From Bradyrhizobium sp. in8p8 (GTDB taxonomy: Bacteria; Pseudomonadota; Alphaproteobacteria; Rhizobiales; Xanthobacteraceae), in the NCBI RefSeq assembly GCF_000426845.1, contig NZ_AUGD01000007.1:248001-312000 (forward strand): a stretch of DNA of 64,000 nucleotides, read 5' to 3'. Shown one piece after another: positions 41,642 through 50,025 of the stretch; within the stretch, counting starts at the first letter, position 1, and each line of letters opens with the position of its first letter. Both the position numbers and the translations under genes were made by a program. The notes under the pieces are model-generated. The model was not told the DNA's origin and ran no database searches. It was given only the letters and a program-made list of their open reading frames with translations.

Positions 41642-42574
41642 ATGGATCGTCTCGAAAGCATGTCGGTGGTCTTGGCGGTGGCGGAGGCGGGCAGCCTATC
41701 GGCCGCCGCGCGCCGTCAGAAAATGCCGTTGGCAACGGTGAGCCGGAAGGTGTCGGAGCTCGAGGAGCATCTCCAGACCAAGCTGTTTCATCGATCGAGC
41801 CGCGTGCTCGTCCCAACGGACGCCGGGCGCTCCTACATCGCTGCAGCCAAGCGAATTCTCGCCGATCTCACCGAAGCCGAGCGCGTTGCCGCCGGCGAAT
41901 ACACCACGCCGCGTGGTGATCTGAGTATCACGACGCTGGTCGCGCTCGGTCGCCTTTGCTTGCAGCCGATCCTGGCCGAGTTCCTCGCGGCGTTTCCGGA
42001 AGTGGACGTTCAGCTGATCTTGCAGGACCGGACGCTCAATCTCCTGGACGAGCACATCGACGTCGCGCTTCGCGTCGGCGACCTCGCCGACAGTGGCCTT
42101 ATCGCCGTCCGCGTCGGGGAAATTCACCGCGTCGCCTGCGCCAGCCCGGCCTATCTGAAGTTGCGGGGAATGCCGAAGTCTCCGGATGATCTCTGCGCCC
42201 ACGACTGCATCAGCTATCCTCCGCTTCAATCGCCGAGCACGTGGAGATTCAAGCGAGGGCAGACCGAGTATGCAGTGCCCGTGCGGTCGCGCTTCATTGC
42301 GAGCAACCTGGAATCGGCCGTCGATGCCGCACGCGCCGGCATCGGGATCACCGTCGCGTTCTCTTACCTGGCGTCGGATGCGCTCAAATCTGGAGCGCTC
42401 GTTGCGCTCCTGCAGGACTTTCAACCGCCCCCGCAACCGGTCAGCTTCGTCTATTCGCCCAGCCGGTTCATGCCCGCGAAGCTGCGAGCGTTCCTCGATT
42501 TCGCCGTGCCGCGCCTGAAGACGCGCCTGGCCGACATGCCCGGAAACGTTGCGCTGCGGAGGCCGCGGACGTAA
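41642..42574 (+). CDS. LysR-family regulator of the divergent SDR operon
   Basis: The 310-residue product has an HTH at about residues 5-62 (MSVVLAVAEAGSLSAAARRQ, KMPLATVSRKVSELEEHLQT). A periplasmic-binding-type effector domain follows (GDLSITTLVALGRLCLQPIL; SAVDAARAGIGITVAFSYLA). It is divergent from the five-gene operon and has an operator in the shared promoter, so it very likely controls it and itself. Sequence type resembles CrgA/PecT-like regulators that respond to electrophiles or organic compounds. Confidence 0.92.
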   Translation: MDRLESMSVVLAVAEAGSLSAAARRQKMPLATVSRKVSELEEHLQTKLFHRSSRVLVPTDAGRSYIAAAKRILADLTEAERVAAGEYTTPRGDLSITTLVALGRLCLQPILAEFLAAFPEVDVQLILQDRTLNLLDEHIDVALRVGDLADSGLIAVRVGEIHRVACASPAYLKLRGMPKSPDDLCAHDCISYPPLQSPSTWRFKRGQTEYAVPVRSRFIASNLESAVDAARAGIGITVAFSYLASDALKSGALVALLQDFQPPPQPVSFVYSPSRFMPAKLRAFLDFAVPRLKTRLADMPGNVALRRPRT

Positions 42575-42592
42575 CTGCGTCGGGCGCGCACA

Positions 42593-43558
42593 TCAGAAAT
42601 GCAGGTTGAGACGCAATAGCGCCTGGTGCCGCTCGAACTGCTCCAGGTTGAGGCTTCGGTTGTCTCCGACTGCCCCGCCTGCAACCTGCATCTGCCAGGT
42701 GCCGGAGATGCCGACTTCCTTCGAGATGGTGTAGGAGAAGGTCGGGCCGGCGAAGACCGCGTCGCCTATGAAGCGGTTGAGTGCGCCGCCGTCGTAGGCC
42801 CGCGCGTAGCGAATGCCGAGGCCGAGCAGCAGTTCGGGCTGCACTGCGTATGAGATTGCTGTCTGGAGCTGCATCTCGGAATCGTGCCGCCAGAGATTGG
42901 TTGAGATCTCTCGCGTTCCGCCGGTCCCGTACCAGACGTTGAATGCCGCAAACAACCTGTCCTTGATCAGTTCGCGATCGAACAGCGCGGCAAACTCTGC
43001 GCCATACTGCGCGATATGCACGCCGCTGGCGTCGTCGATCCGGCTCCAGCCGGGCTGTGCATGAAGCGTCAGTCCGAAGGGCGCGACGGCACGATCGACG
43101 AGCTTGTAGCGCAGTTCGAGCGCTGCGCCGCTGAAGGCAAGGTCGCGATGATCGGTAAGCCCGGGAACGCCATTGATGTGCTGTCCGCTCAGTGCAAATC
43201 CGGGTGCGATCCGGAAATTGTCCGAGACCGTGTACTTGACCTGATTGAGATTGGCCCAGGCTGCGTAAGTGCCGGAGCGCTTGCCGAACGCGCCGACATT
43301 CTCGAACTCGACCTCGATTTCGCCGGGCTTGCCGATATCGGACCCCATGCTGAAGCCGAAGATGTGCTCGGTGTCGATCTCCGCATGGGCCGACGGCAAT
43401 CCTCCCGTCAGCTTGTCGACGCCGGCGGCGAGCGAGGGGGGGGCATTTGCGAGGCCGCGTGCGCCCTCGTCAGCTGAGGCGGAGACGCAACTCGCCAGAT
43501 GACCGGCGACGATCGTTGCCGCCGACATGGCGCCCCTGAAGCTCGATTTTCTCAGCAC
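42593..43558 (-). CDS. Putative outer-membrane beta-barrel protein
   Basis: The roughly 321-residue protein (GTG at 43558) has a basic start VLRKSSFRGAMSAATIVAGH leading into a signal peptide, then alternating amphipathic strands (GEIEVEFENVGAFGKRSGTY; PELLLGLGIRYARAYDGG; KEVGISGTWQMQVAGG). It ends in Phe (LLRLNLHF), the usual outer-membrane signature. No named family is recognised. An ATG at 43528 is the alternative start; the farther ATG at 43678 is rejected because iron-type boxes lie between. Its job is unknown. Confidence 0.65.
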   Translation of the reverse strand: MLRKSSFRGAMSAATIVAGHLASCVSASADEGARGLANAPPSLAAGVDKLTGGLPSAHAEIDTEHIFGFSMGSDIGKPGEIEVEFENVGAFGKRSGTYAAWANLNQVKYTVSDNFRIAPGFALSGQHINGVPGLTDHRDLAFSGAALELRYKLVDRAVAPFGLTLHAQPGWSRIDDASGVHIAQYGAEFAALFDRELIKDRLFAAFNVWYGTGGTREISTNLWRHDSEMQLQTAISYAVQPELLLGLGIRYARAYDGGALNRFIGDAVFAGPTFSYTISKEVGISGTWQMQVAGGAVGDNRSLNLEQFERHQALLRLNLHF

Positions 43559-43634
43559 GACATCCACCAACCCGCGCGAACCAAGGGCACTGATCGACGC
43601 AGGGAGCTCGGGTTCACGCGCAGCCTCCCTGCGA

Positions 43635-43651
43635 TTGCAAGTCATTCGCAA
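43635..43651. promoter_or_regulatory. Fur-like iron box upstream of the barrel gene
   Basis: TTGCAAGTCATTCGCAA, with arms TTGC/GCAA and a TCATT core, resembles iron-regulator (Fur-type) boxes of proteobacteria. It is 77 bp upstream of the GTG start of the outer-membrane gene. Confidence 0.4.
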
Positions 43652-43686
43652 CAAAGATTCCACAGAATGGTCGGGCATGCAACTAC

Positions 43687-43705
43687 TTGCTAATCATTCT
43701 TAGTA
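43687..43705. promoter_or_regulatory. Second Fur-like iron box upstream of the barrel gene
   Basis: TTGCTAATCATTCTTAGTA has the same TTGC..ATCATTC core as the first box. The wider sequence CTACT...AGTAG is itself symmetric. Two similar boxes 36 bp apart suggest iron control of the outer-membrane protein. Confidence 0.4.
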
Positions 43706-44016
43706 GCGTTCGACGAAATTTCTGGTCAGGGACAGGCGGCCTTGATGTGGCGCACCTGCCCTTGTGAGAATTGGAGTGGCGCCGGGTTCCACCAATTTAC
43801 GCCGGACACTGCAACCGGAGCACGCCGCGCGCATTTGGGAGCCGGAGACGGGCGAACCCGATGCGGGATCATCTTCGGGAGGTGACCCTGCGACGCGCAG
43901 CGCCGTGAGATGCTCGCTTGAGTGGTCCCGCTACAAAGCGTCAGGCCTGCAGCCCGGCTTGTTGACAATCAGGGGACTGGCCTTACCACCACGACAAAGC
44001 TGAAGGGAGCGATCTG
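43706..44016. other. Promoter region of the sugar-acid dehydratase
   Basis: This 311-bp stretch has no credible coding frame. A consensus -35 hexamer TTGACA lies at 43962-43967, with a weak -10-like TACCAC 16 bp downstream, 28 bp before the dehydratase ATG; an AAGGGAG ribosome site precedes the gene. Confidence 0.35.
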
Positions 44017-45735
44017 ATGACGAGTGGCTTGCGCAAGGGTTTGACCAGCTATGGCGATGCCGGCTTCTCGTTGTTCCTGCGCAAGGCGTTCATCAAGGCC
44101 ATGGGCTATTCCGATGATGCATTGGAGCGCCCGATCGTCGGCATCACCAATACCTATAGCGACTACAATCCCTGCCACGGCAACGTCCCGCAGATCATCG
44201 AAGCCGCCAAGCGCGGCGTGATGCTCTCCGGCGCGATGCCGTTCGTGTTCCCGACCATTTCGATCGCGGAGAGCTTTGCGCATCCGACCTCGATGTACCT
44301 GCGCAATCTGATGGCGATGGACACCGAGGAGATGATCCGCGCCCAGCCGATGGATGCGGCGATCGTGATCGGCGGCTGCGACAAGACGCTGCCGGCGCAG
44401 GTGATGGCAGCGATCAGCGCCGATCTGCCGACGGTGGTCATTCCCGTTGGTCCCATGGTGGTCGGCCATCACAAGGGCGAGGTGCTGGGGGCCTGCACCG
44501 ATTGCCGCCGTCTCTGGGCGAAATATCGCGCCGGCGAAATGGACGATGCCGAGATCGAGGCGGTGAACGGGCGTCTGGCGCCGTCGGTCGGCACCTGCAT
44601 GGTGATGGGCACGGCCTCGACCATGGCCTGCATGATCGAGGCCATGGGCCTGTCGCTGCCGATGAGCGCGACCATTCCGGCGCCGCATGCCGAGCGCTTC
44701 CGTCTCGCCGAGGCCAGCGGCAAGGTTGCCGCCGCCATGGCCAAGGCCAAGGGACCGAAGCCGAGCGAATTGCTGACGCCCTCGTCATTCAAGAACGCGC
44801 AAGTCGTGCTCCAGGCCATCGGCGGCTCGACCAACGGCCTGATCCATCTCACGGCTATGGCCCATCGCTCGCCGCACCGGATCGATCTCGAAGTGTTCGA
44901 CCAGATCGGCCGCGAGGTGCCGGTGCTGGTCGACCTCAAGCCCTCCGGCGAGCATTACATGGAGCATTTCCATCACGCCGGCGGCGTGCCGAAATTGCTG
45001 GCGCAGCTCGGCGATCTCGTTGATCTCGATGCCAAGACGATCACCGGCCAGACGCTGCGCGACGTCGCGGCGAATGCGGAGGACGTGCCCGGTCAGGACG
45101 CGATCCGCCCGCGCGACAACCCGATCAAGAAGGAAGGCGGCCTCGCCGTCCTGCACGGCAATCTCGCCCCGCGCGGCGCCGTCATCAAGCAATCGGCCGC
45201 CACCCCGAAGCTGTTGCAGCATACGGGGCGTGCCGTCGTGTTCGAATCCGTCGAGGACATGACCTTGCGGGTTGACGATCCCGATCTCGACGTCACTGCC
45301 GACGACGTGCTGGTGCTGCGCAATGCCGGCCCGAAAGGCGCGCCGGGCATGCCGGAAGCCGGCTATCTGCCGATCCCGAAGAAGCTGGCGCGGAACGGTA
45401 CCAAGGACATGGTGCGCATCTCGGACGCGCGCATGAGCGGCACCGCGTTCGGCACGATCGTGCTGCACATCACGCCGGAATCCGCCGTCGGCGGCCCGCT
45501 GGCGCTGGTTGAGAACGGCGACATGATCCGCCTCGATGTCGCAAGGCGCAGCATCGAGCTGCTGGTTGATGCCGTCGAGTTGGAACGCCGTCGCGCCGCC
45601 TTGATGCCGGCCGCCGCACCCGAGGAGGCGCGGCGCGGCTACGCCTGGCTGTTCAACGAGACCATCCTGCAGGCCGACGAGGGCTGCGATTTCGATTTCA
45701 TGCAGAGGGCCGGGCCCGGCGCCGCGAAGCGCTGA
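44017..45735 (+). CDS. IlvD/Edd-family dehydratase, probably sugar-acid (arabonate/xylonate type)
   Basis: The 572-residue enzyme has the likely three [2Fe-2S] ligands Cys53 (YSDYNPCHGN), Cys120 (IGGCDKTLPAQ) and Cys193 (SVGTCMVMGTAS). The same cysteine spacing is found in L-arabinonate dehydratase; classical IlvD differs in detail. It removes water from a 2,3-dihydroxy acid to give a 2-keto-3-deoxy acid. It stands alone; the isolated location and motif CTDCRRLWAKYRAGEMDDAE favour a pentonate dehydratase over branched-chain amino-acid synthesis. Confidence 0.82.
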   Translation: MTSGLRKGLTSYGDAGFSLFLRKAFIKAMGYSDDALERPIVGITNTYSDYNPCHGNVPQIIEAAKRGVMLSGAMPFVFPTISIAESFAHPTSMYLRNLMAMDTEEMIRAQPMDAAIVIGGCDKTLPAQVMAAISADLPTVVIPVGPMVVGHHKGEVLGACTDCRRLWAKYRAGEMDDAEIEAVNGRLAPSVGTCMVMGTASTMACMIEAMGLSLPMSATIPAPHAERFRLAEASGKVAAAMAKAKGPKPSELLTPSSFKNAQVVLQAIGGSTNGLIHLTAMAHRSPHRIDLEVFDQIGREVPVLVDLKPSGEHYMEHFHHAGGVPKLLAQLGDLVDLDAKTITGQTLRDVAANAEDVPGQDAIRPRDNPIKKEGGLAVLHGNLAPRGAVIKQSAATPKLLQHTGRAVVFESVEDMTLRVDDPDLDVTADDVLVLRNAGPKGAPGMPEAGYLPIPKKLARNGTKDMVRISDARMSGTAFGTIVLHITPESAVGGPLALVENGDMIRLDVARRSIELLVDAVELERRRAALMPAAAPEEARRGYAWLFNETILQADEGCDFDFMQRAGPGAAKR

Positions 45736-45747
45736 GCGAGCGCGGCG

Positions 45748-46542
45748 CTATTTGCCCTTGCTGGTGAACTTCTTCACGGCGGCGCGAAACGGGTCCGTGT
45801 TCATCGCCATGATGATCTTGTGCTCCTCGGCATCGAGCTGCTGCTTCACCGGCGTGGTCGCGGCCTGGTAGACCAGCTGCTTGGTGCCGGCGATCGCCGC
45901 GGGCGGGTTCTGCGCCAGCCGCTCGGCGAATTGCCGCGTTGCCGCTTTCAGATCGGCGGCCGGAACGGTCTTGGCGACGAGGCCCCATTCGTAGGCCTGC
46001 TGCGCGGTGAAATTGTCCTCGGCCAGGAAGATCTGCAGCGCCCGGCGAGAGCCGACCGTGCCGACGATCCCGACCGTCGAGCCGCCGTCCGGCGACACCC
46101 CGATCTTGGCATAGGCCGGCGTGAACTTGGCGTCATCGGCGGCGATGCAGAGATCGGTGACGAAGGCGAGCCCCATGCCGGCGCCGGCGGCCGAGCCGTG
46201 CACGCTCGACAGCGACAGCTTCGGCATGCGCCTGACGATCTCGATGAAGGCGTGATAGTGCTTCAAGAGCTCGCCGACGACGGGCGTCACCGTGCCGGCC
46301 TCGGCGGCGGCCCCGATCGTCTGCAGATCGCCGCCGGCCGAGAAGGCGCGGCCTTCGCCTTCGAGCACCACGACGCGGATGCTGTCGTCGCCCTCGATAT
46401 AGGCCGCGAGCTGCTCGAGCTTCTGCGCGATGGCGAGGTTGATCGCGTTGTACGCGGCAGGGCGGTTGAGCGTGATGGTCGCGATCGGGCCGTCGATCCG
46501 CAGCAGGGCGGGATCGTCGGGCTTCGAGACGGGAGCTGGCAT
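45748..46542 (-). CDS. Enoyl-CoA hydratase/isomerase (PaaG-like crotonase)
   Basis: The 264-residue crotonase has oxyanion segments GRAFSAGGDLQTIG and HGSAAGAGMGLAFVTDL. The hydratase glutamates are not present, but the Asp of IGVSPDGGSTVGI matches the catalytic Asp of PaaG/enoyl-CoA isomerases. It therefore probably shifts double bonds in acyl-CoAs. The ATG at 46542 has a GGGGA site. It converges on the dehydratase, 12 bp apart. Confidence 0.87.
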   Translation of the reverse strand: MPAPVSKPDDPALLRIDGPIATITLNRPAAYNAINLAIAQKLEQLAAYIEGDDSIRVVVLEGEGRAFSAGGDLQTIGAAAEAGTVTPVVGELLKHYHAFIEIVRRMPKLSLSSVHGSAAGAGMGLAFVTDLCIAADDAKFTPAYAKIGVSPDGGSTVGIVGTVGSRRALQIFLAEDNFTAQQAYEWGLVAKTVPAADLKAATRQFAERLAQNPPAAIAGTKQLVYQAATTPVKQQLDAEEHKIIMAMNTDPFRAAVKKFTSKGK

Positions 46543-46732
46543 ATCGAAATCCCCGGCATGAGATGATTGCTGCAACTAAATCGCAGAAGGCGAGCGGAGA
46601 CAATCCCCGGCCGCCGCTCTTGCGCCCGGCGGAGCGATAGGCTCAAATAGGTGCGCCTTTGCCAAGGAACGGACACGAGCGCCGGCTCCTCCTGAGGTCA
46701 GCAAACCAAAATCAGCGTGAGAGGGAGACGAC

Positions 46733-46774
46733 ATGGGTCACGCTCGTGTCTCCGGAAGTGGGCTGCTCCAATGA
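46733..46774 (+). CDS. 13-codon upstream ORF coupled to the flavoprotein gene
   Basis: The ATG at 46733 follows the best ribosome site in this region (GAGGGAG). It encodes MGHARVSGSGLLQ and its TGA overlaps the flavoprotein ATG (ATGA). The flavoprotein itself lacks a strong site close by, so its translation may depend on ribosomes finishing this short frame. It may be a leader peptide or simply a coupling device. Confidence 0.4.
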   Translation: MGHARVSGSGLLQ

Positions 46775-47991
46775 CGGGCGGTCCGGTGATCATCGTCGGC
46801 GCCGGCCACGGCGGCTACCAGGTCGCGGCATCGCTGCGCCAGGCAGGCTTCTCCGCGCGCATCTGCCTCATCAACGACGAGTCGCATCTGCCCTATCAGC
46901 GGCCGCCGCTGTCGAAGGCCTACATCAAGGGCTCGGCCGGGCCGGAGAGCCTGATGTTCCGGCCGGAGAAATTTTACCAGGACCAGAACATCGAGCTGAT
47001 CGCGGGCCGCGCGGTGTCGATCGACCGGGCCGGGCGCAGGGTGCATCTCGCATCCGGCGACACGCTGCCATACGGGCACCTCGTCCTGGCAACCGGCGCG
47101 CGCAATCGCCTGCTCGACCTGCCCAATGCCAACCTGCCCGACGTGAAATATCTGCGCATCCTCGACGACAGCGAGGCACTGCGACAGATCATGCCCACGA
47201 AGAAGCGCGCCGTGATCATCGGCGCCGGCTTCATCGGTCTTGAATTCGCCTCCACTGCGAGAATCAAAGGGCTCGAGGTCGACGTGCTCGAGCTCGCCCC
47301 GCGCGTCATGGCGCGCGCGGTCACGGCTGAGGTCTCGGAGTATTTCCAGGAGCGCCATCGCGAGGCCGGCATCCGCATCCATCTCGGCGTGCAGGCCACC
47401 GCGATCGAGGCCGAGGGCGGCAAGGTCACCGGCGTTTCCTTGAGCGACGGACGGCATCTGCCCGCCGACCTCGTCTTGGTCGGCGTCGGCGTGCTGCCGA
47501 ACATCGAGCTTGCCGCGGAGGCGGGGCTCCCCGTCGCCGCCGGCATCATCGTCGACGAATATCTCTCCACCGCCGATCCCGATATCTCCGCGATCGGCGA
47601 TTGCGCGCTGTTCGCAAGCCCGCGCTTCGGCGGCTCGCTACGGCTGGAATCGGTGCAGAACGCCACCGATCACGCCCGCTGCCTCGCGGCGCGGCTGACC
47701 GGCGACAGGAAGCCGTACGACAGCCATCCCTGGTTCTGGAGCGACCAGGGCGACGACAAGCTCCAGATCGCCGGGCTGACCACCGGCTATGATCGCGTCG
47801 TGCTGCGCGGCAACCCCGCCAACAAGGCGTTCTCCGCGTTCTGCTACAAGGGCGACAAGCTGCTCGGCATCGAATCGATCAATCGCGCCGGCGATCACAT
47901 GTTCGGCCGCCGCCTGCAGGCCATGGACCGCTCCATCACGCCGGAGCAGGCCGCGGACGAGAGCTTCGACCTGAAGAGCGCGCTGGCATAG
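46771..47991 (+). CDS. Ferredoxin/rubredoxin reductase-type FAD/NAD flavoprotein
   Basis: The 406-residue reductase has FAD motif VIIVGAGHGGYQVAASLRQA, NAD motif RAVIIGAGFIGLEFASTARI and the FAD-binding ISAIGDCALFAS. A C-terminal reductase domain (PWFWSDQGDDKLQIAGLTTG) is typical of the putidaredoxin/BphA4 group, which supplies electrons to P450s or dioxygenases through a ferredoxin. No ferredoxin is adjacent; a P450 lies 12 kb away. The ATG at 46771 is used. Confidence 0.9.
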   Translation: MTGGPVIIVGAGHGGYQVAASLRQAGFSARICLINDESHLPYQRPPLSKAYIKGSAGPESLMFRPEKFYQDQNIELIAGRAVSIDRAGRRVHLASGDTLPYGHLVLATGARNRLLDLPNANLPDVKYLRILDDSEALRQIMPTKKRAVIIGAGFIGLEFASTARIKGLEVDVLELAPRVMARAVTAEVSEYFQERHREAGIRIHLGVQATAIEAEGGKVTGVSLSDGRHLPADLVLVGVGVLPNIELAAEAGLPVAAGIIVDEYLSTADPDISAIGDCALFASPRFGGSLRLESVQNATDHARCLAARLTGDRKPYDSHPWFWSDQGDDKLQIAGLTTGYDRVVLRGNPANKAFSAFCYKGDKLLGIESINRAGDHMFGRRLQAMDRSITPEQAADESFDLKSALA

Positions 47992-47994
47992 GGG

Positions 47995-48903
47995 CTACAA
48001 GACGGCTGCTACTTCCTCCGCCGTCGGCATCGACGGCCCTGCGCCCATCCGCTGCACGCTGATCGAAGCGGCCGCGTTGGCGAACGTGAGGGCGGCGCGC
48101 AGGGGCACGTCGTCGGCCAGTTGCGCGGCCAGGGCACCGACGAAGCAATCGCCGGCGCCCGTGGTGTCGAGCGCCTTCACCGCGCGGCCGGGCACGGCAA
48201 TCTCCTCGCGCCCGGCGAGGGCGAGCACGCCGCGCTTGCCGAGCGTGACGCAGATGGTCTGGTCCTTGCGCGCCTGAAGTTTCCGCGCGACCTCGATGAT
48301 CCGCGCCGCCGCGTCGCTCTCGGAGAGCTCGCTGCCTGCGAGGACGCCGAGCTCGGTCTCGTTCAGCACGAGGATGTCGACCAGCGCGAGCAGCTCGCGG
48401 GGCATTGCCTGCGCCGGTGCCGGGTTGAGCAGCGTCGTGGCCCCGGCTCCGCGCGCGCGTTGGAAAAAGGCGGCGATCGCGGGGAGCGGAATCTCGAACT
48501 GGCTGACGGCGACATCGCCCTTCAGCAGCGGCACGACGTTGACGTCGTCGGCGGCAACCAGCCCGTTCGCCCCGGGGATGACGACGATTGTGTTGTCGGC
48601 CTCTGCCACCGTAATGATGGCCGTGCCGGTGTGGGCCTCCGCCGTCTCCACCACATAGCCGAGATCGATGCCCTGTTCGTCGAGGAAGGCTTTCAGCTCG
48701 GCCCCGAATGAATCCTTTCCCAGCCGTCCGATCAGCGTGGTCCGCGCACCGAGCCGGGATGCCGCGACCGCCTGGTTGGCGCCCTTGCCGCCCGGGAAAT
48801 ACAGCACCTGCTGACCCGCGACGGTCTCGCCAACCTTGGGGTGGCGATCCGCCGTCACCACCACGTCCATGTTGATGCTGCCGGCGACGAAGACGCGCCC
48901 CAT
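47995..48903 (-). CDS. rbsK: Ribokinase-like PfkB sugar kinase
   Basis: The 302-residue kinase has the first PfkB signature (VLYFPGGKGANQAVAASRLG) and the second with catalytic Asp (KALDTTGAGDCFVGALAAQL), as in ribokinase. N-terminal GSINMDVVV is also typical. It phosphorylates ribose or a similar furanose at C5. It is 12 bp downstream of another PfkB kinase. No ribose transporter is near. Confidence 0.88.
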   Translation of the reverse strand: MGRVFVAGSINMDVVVTADRHPKVGETVAGQQVLYFPGGKGANQAVAASRLGARTTLIGRLGKDSFGAELKAFLDEQGIDLGYVVETAEAHTGTAIITVAEADNTIVVIPGANGLVAADDVNVVPLLKGDVAVSQFEIPLPAIAAFFQRARGAGATTLLNPAPAQAMPRELLALVDILVLNETELGVLAGSELSESDAAARIIEVARKLQARKDQTICVTLGKRGVLALAGREEIAVPGRAVKALDTTGAGDCFVGALAAQLADDVPLRAALTFANAAASISVQRMGAGPSMPTAEEVAAVL

Positions 48904-48915
48904 GGGAAACCCAGG

Positions 48916-49809
48916 CTAGACCCTGACCTCGAACTCGTGCCTGACCTTGGCGATGTCGACCAGCGTCGGCAAGCCGGCCTCGTTGCCGAGGCGCTGGATC
49001 TTGAAGGTCGAGGCGGCGCGCGCGAAATCGAAATGCTCGCGCCAGCTTTTGCCGGGATGGGCGAGGTAGGAATAGACATAGGCGCCGTGGAAGACGTCGC
49101 CGGCGCCGTTGGTGTCGATCACGCGCTCGCGCGGGATCGGCATCGCCGGCATCACCTGCACCGTCCCTGTTTCGTCGTACCAGAGCAGGCCCTTCTCGCC
49201 CATGGTGACGCCGCCGATCTTGCAGCCGCGGCCCTTGAGATAGTCGAGCATCTTCTCGGGCGTCAGGTCCATCTGCTCGCAAAGGCGTTCGGCGACGATC
49301 GCGACGTCGATGAATTCGAGCAGCTCATGGGTGTTGGTGCGCAGGCCGCCGCCGTCGAGCGAGGTCAGGATGCCAGCCTCGCGGCAGACCTTGGCGTAAT
49401 GGATCGCGGCATCGGGCTGATGGCCGTCCACGTGCAGGGCGCGGCAGCCGCCGAGATTGAGGATGGGGAAGGGGTGGATGTGCTCGTCGTCGCGGCAGCG
49501 GACGATGGCGCGCTTGCCGTCCTTGGGCATGATGAAGGAGAGCGAGGACTGGTTGACCTTGCGCCCATGCAGCGAGATGCCGTACTTGGCGCACATGTCC
49601 TGGAACATGCGCCCCAGCCAGTCATTGGCCGCAGTGGCGATGAGATCCGGCACGATGCCGAGCTTGGCGCAGCAGAACGCCGCGGTCACCGCATTGCCGC
49701 CGAAGGAGACCGCGTAATCCGAAGCCACGTGCTTCTCGTCCCCGGTCGGCATGTGGTCGGTGATGAAGACGACGTCGATATAGGTCTGTCCGATGAAGAG
49801 AGCCTGCAT
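48916..49809 (-). CDS. PfkB-family sugar kinase
   Basis: The 297-residue kinase has the PfkB patterns: FIGQTYIDVVFITDHMPTGD, ASDYAVSFGGNAVTAAFCCA and catalytic DTNGAGDVFHGAYVYS. It shares little with the adjacent ribokinase beyond family motifs and is closer to bacterial sugar/nucleoside kinases such as 2-keto-3-deoxygluconate or adenosine-type kinases. It is first of the two-kinase operon; substrate unknown. Confidence 0.87.
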   Translation of the reverse strand: MQALFIGQTYIDVVFITDHMPTGDEKHVASDYAVSFGGNAVTAAFCCAKLGIVPDLIATAANDWLGRMFQDMCAKYGISLHGRKVNQSSLSFIMPKDGKRAIVRCRDDEHIHPFPILNLGGCRALHVDGHQPDAAIHYAKVCREAGILTSLDGGGLRTNTHELLEFIDVAIVAERLCEQMDLTPEKMLDYLKGRGCKIGGVTMGEKGLLWYDETGTVQVMPAMPIPRERVIDTNGAGDVFHGAYVYSYLAHPGKSWREHFDFARAASTFKIQRLGNEAGLPTLVDIAKVRHEFEVRV

Positions 49810-49926
49810 TGCTTGTCCGTGATGCGCTTGTGGTCCCCGCCGGCCGGATTACTCTAGCACCGGTTCCGCTCTGGAGGGACGCTGAAATTATTCGCAAATC
49901 TGCTGCCCGAAGCGCTTGAGATCAGC

Positions 49927-50025
49927 ATGGTGCCGGAATACGACCATGTCAGGCCAATGCCAAGCCCGGACAAACGCCGTCTTTCGGTCCGCGGGTTCCA
50001 AGTCGATCAAATGGGTGCAGGATGA
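49927..50025 (+). other. Possible 32-codon leader ORF overlapping the VOC gene start
   Basis: A frame from the ATG at 49927 encodes 32 residues (MVPEYDHVRPMPSPDKRRLS...) and its TGA overlaps the VOC ATG. No clear ribosome site or homologue is apparent, and the VOC gene has only a weak site of its own. Chance is quite possible. The rest of the 212-bp gap shows nothing recognisable. Confidence 0.2.

Noticed and set aside
43559..43678. Upstream start of the outer-membrane gene at 43678
   Set aside because: It would place the iron-type box inside the coding region and add 40 residues before the signal peptide.
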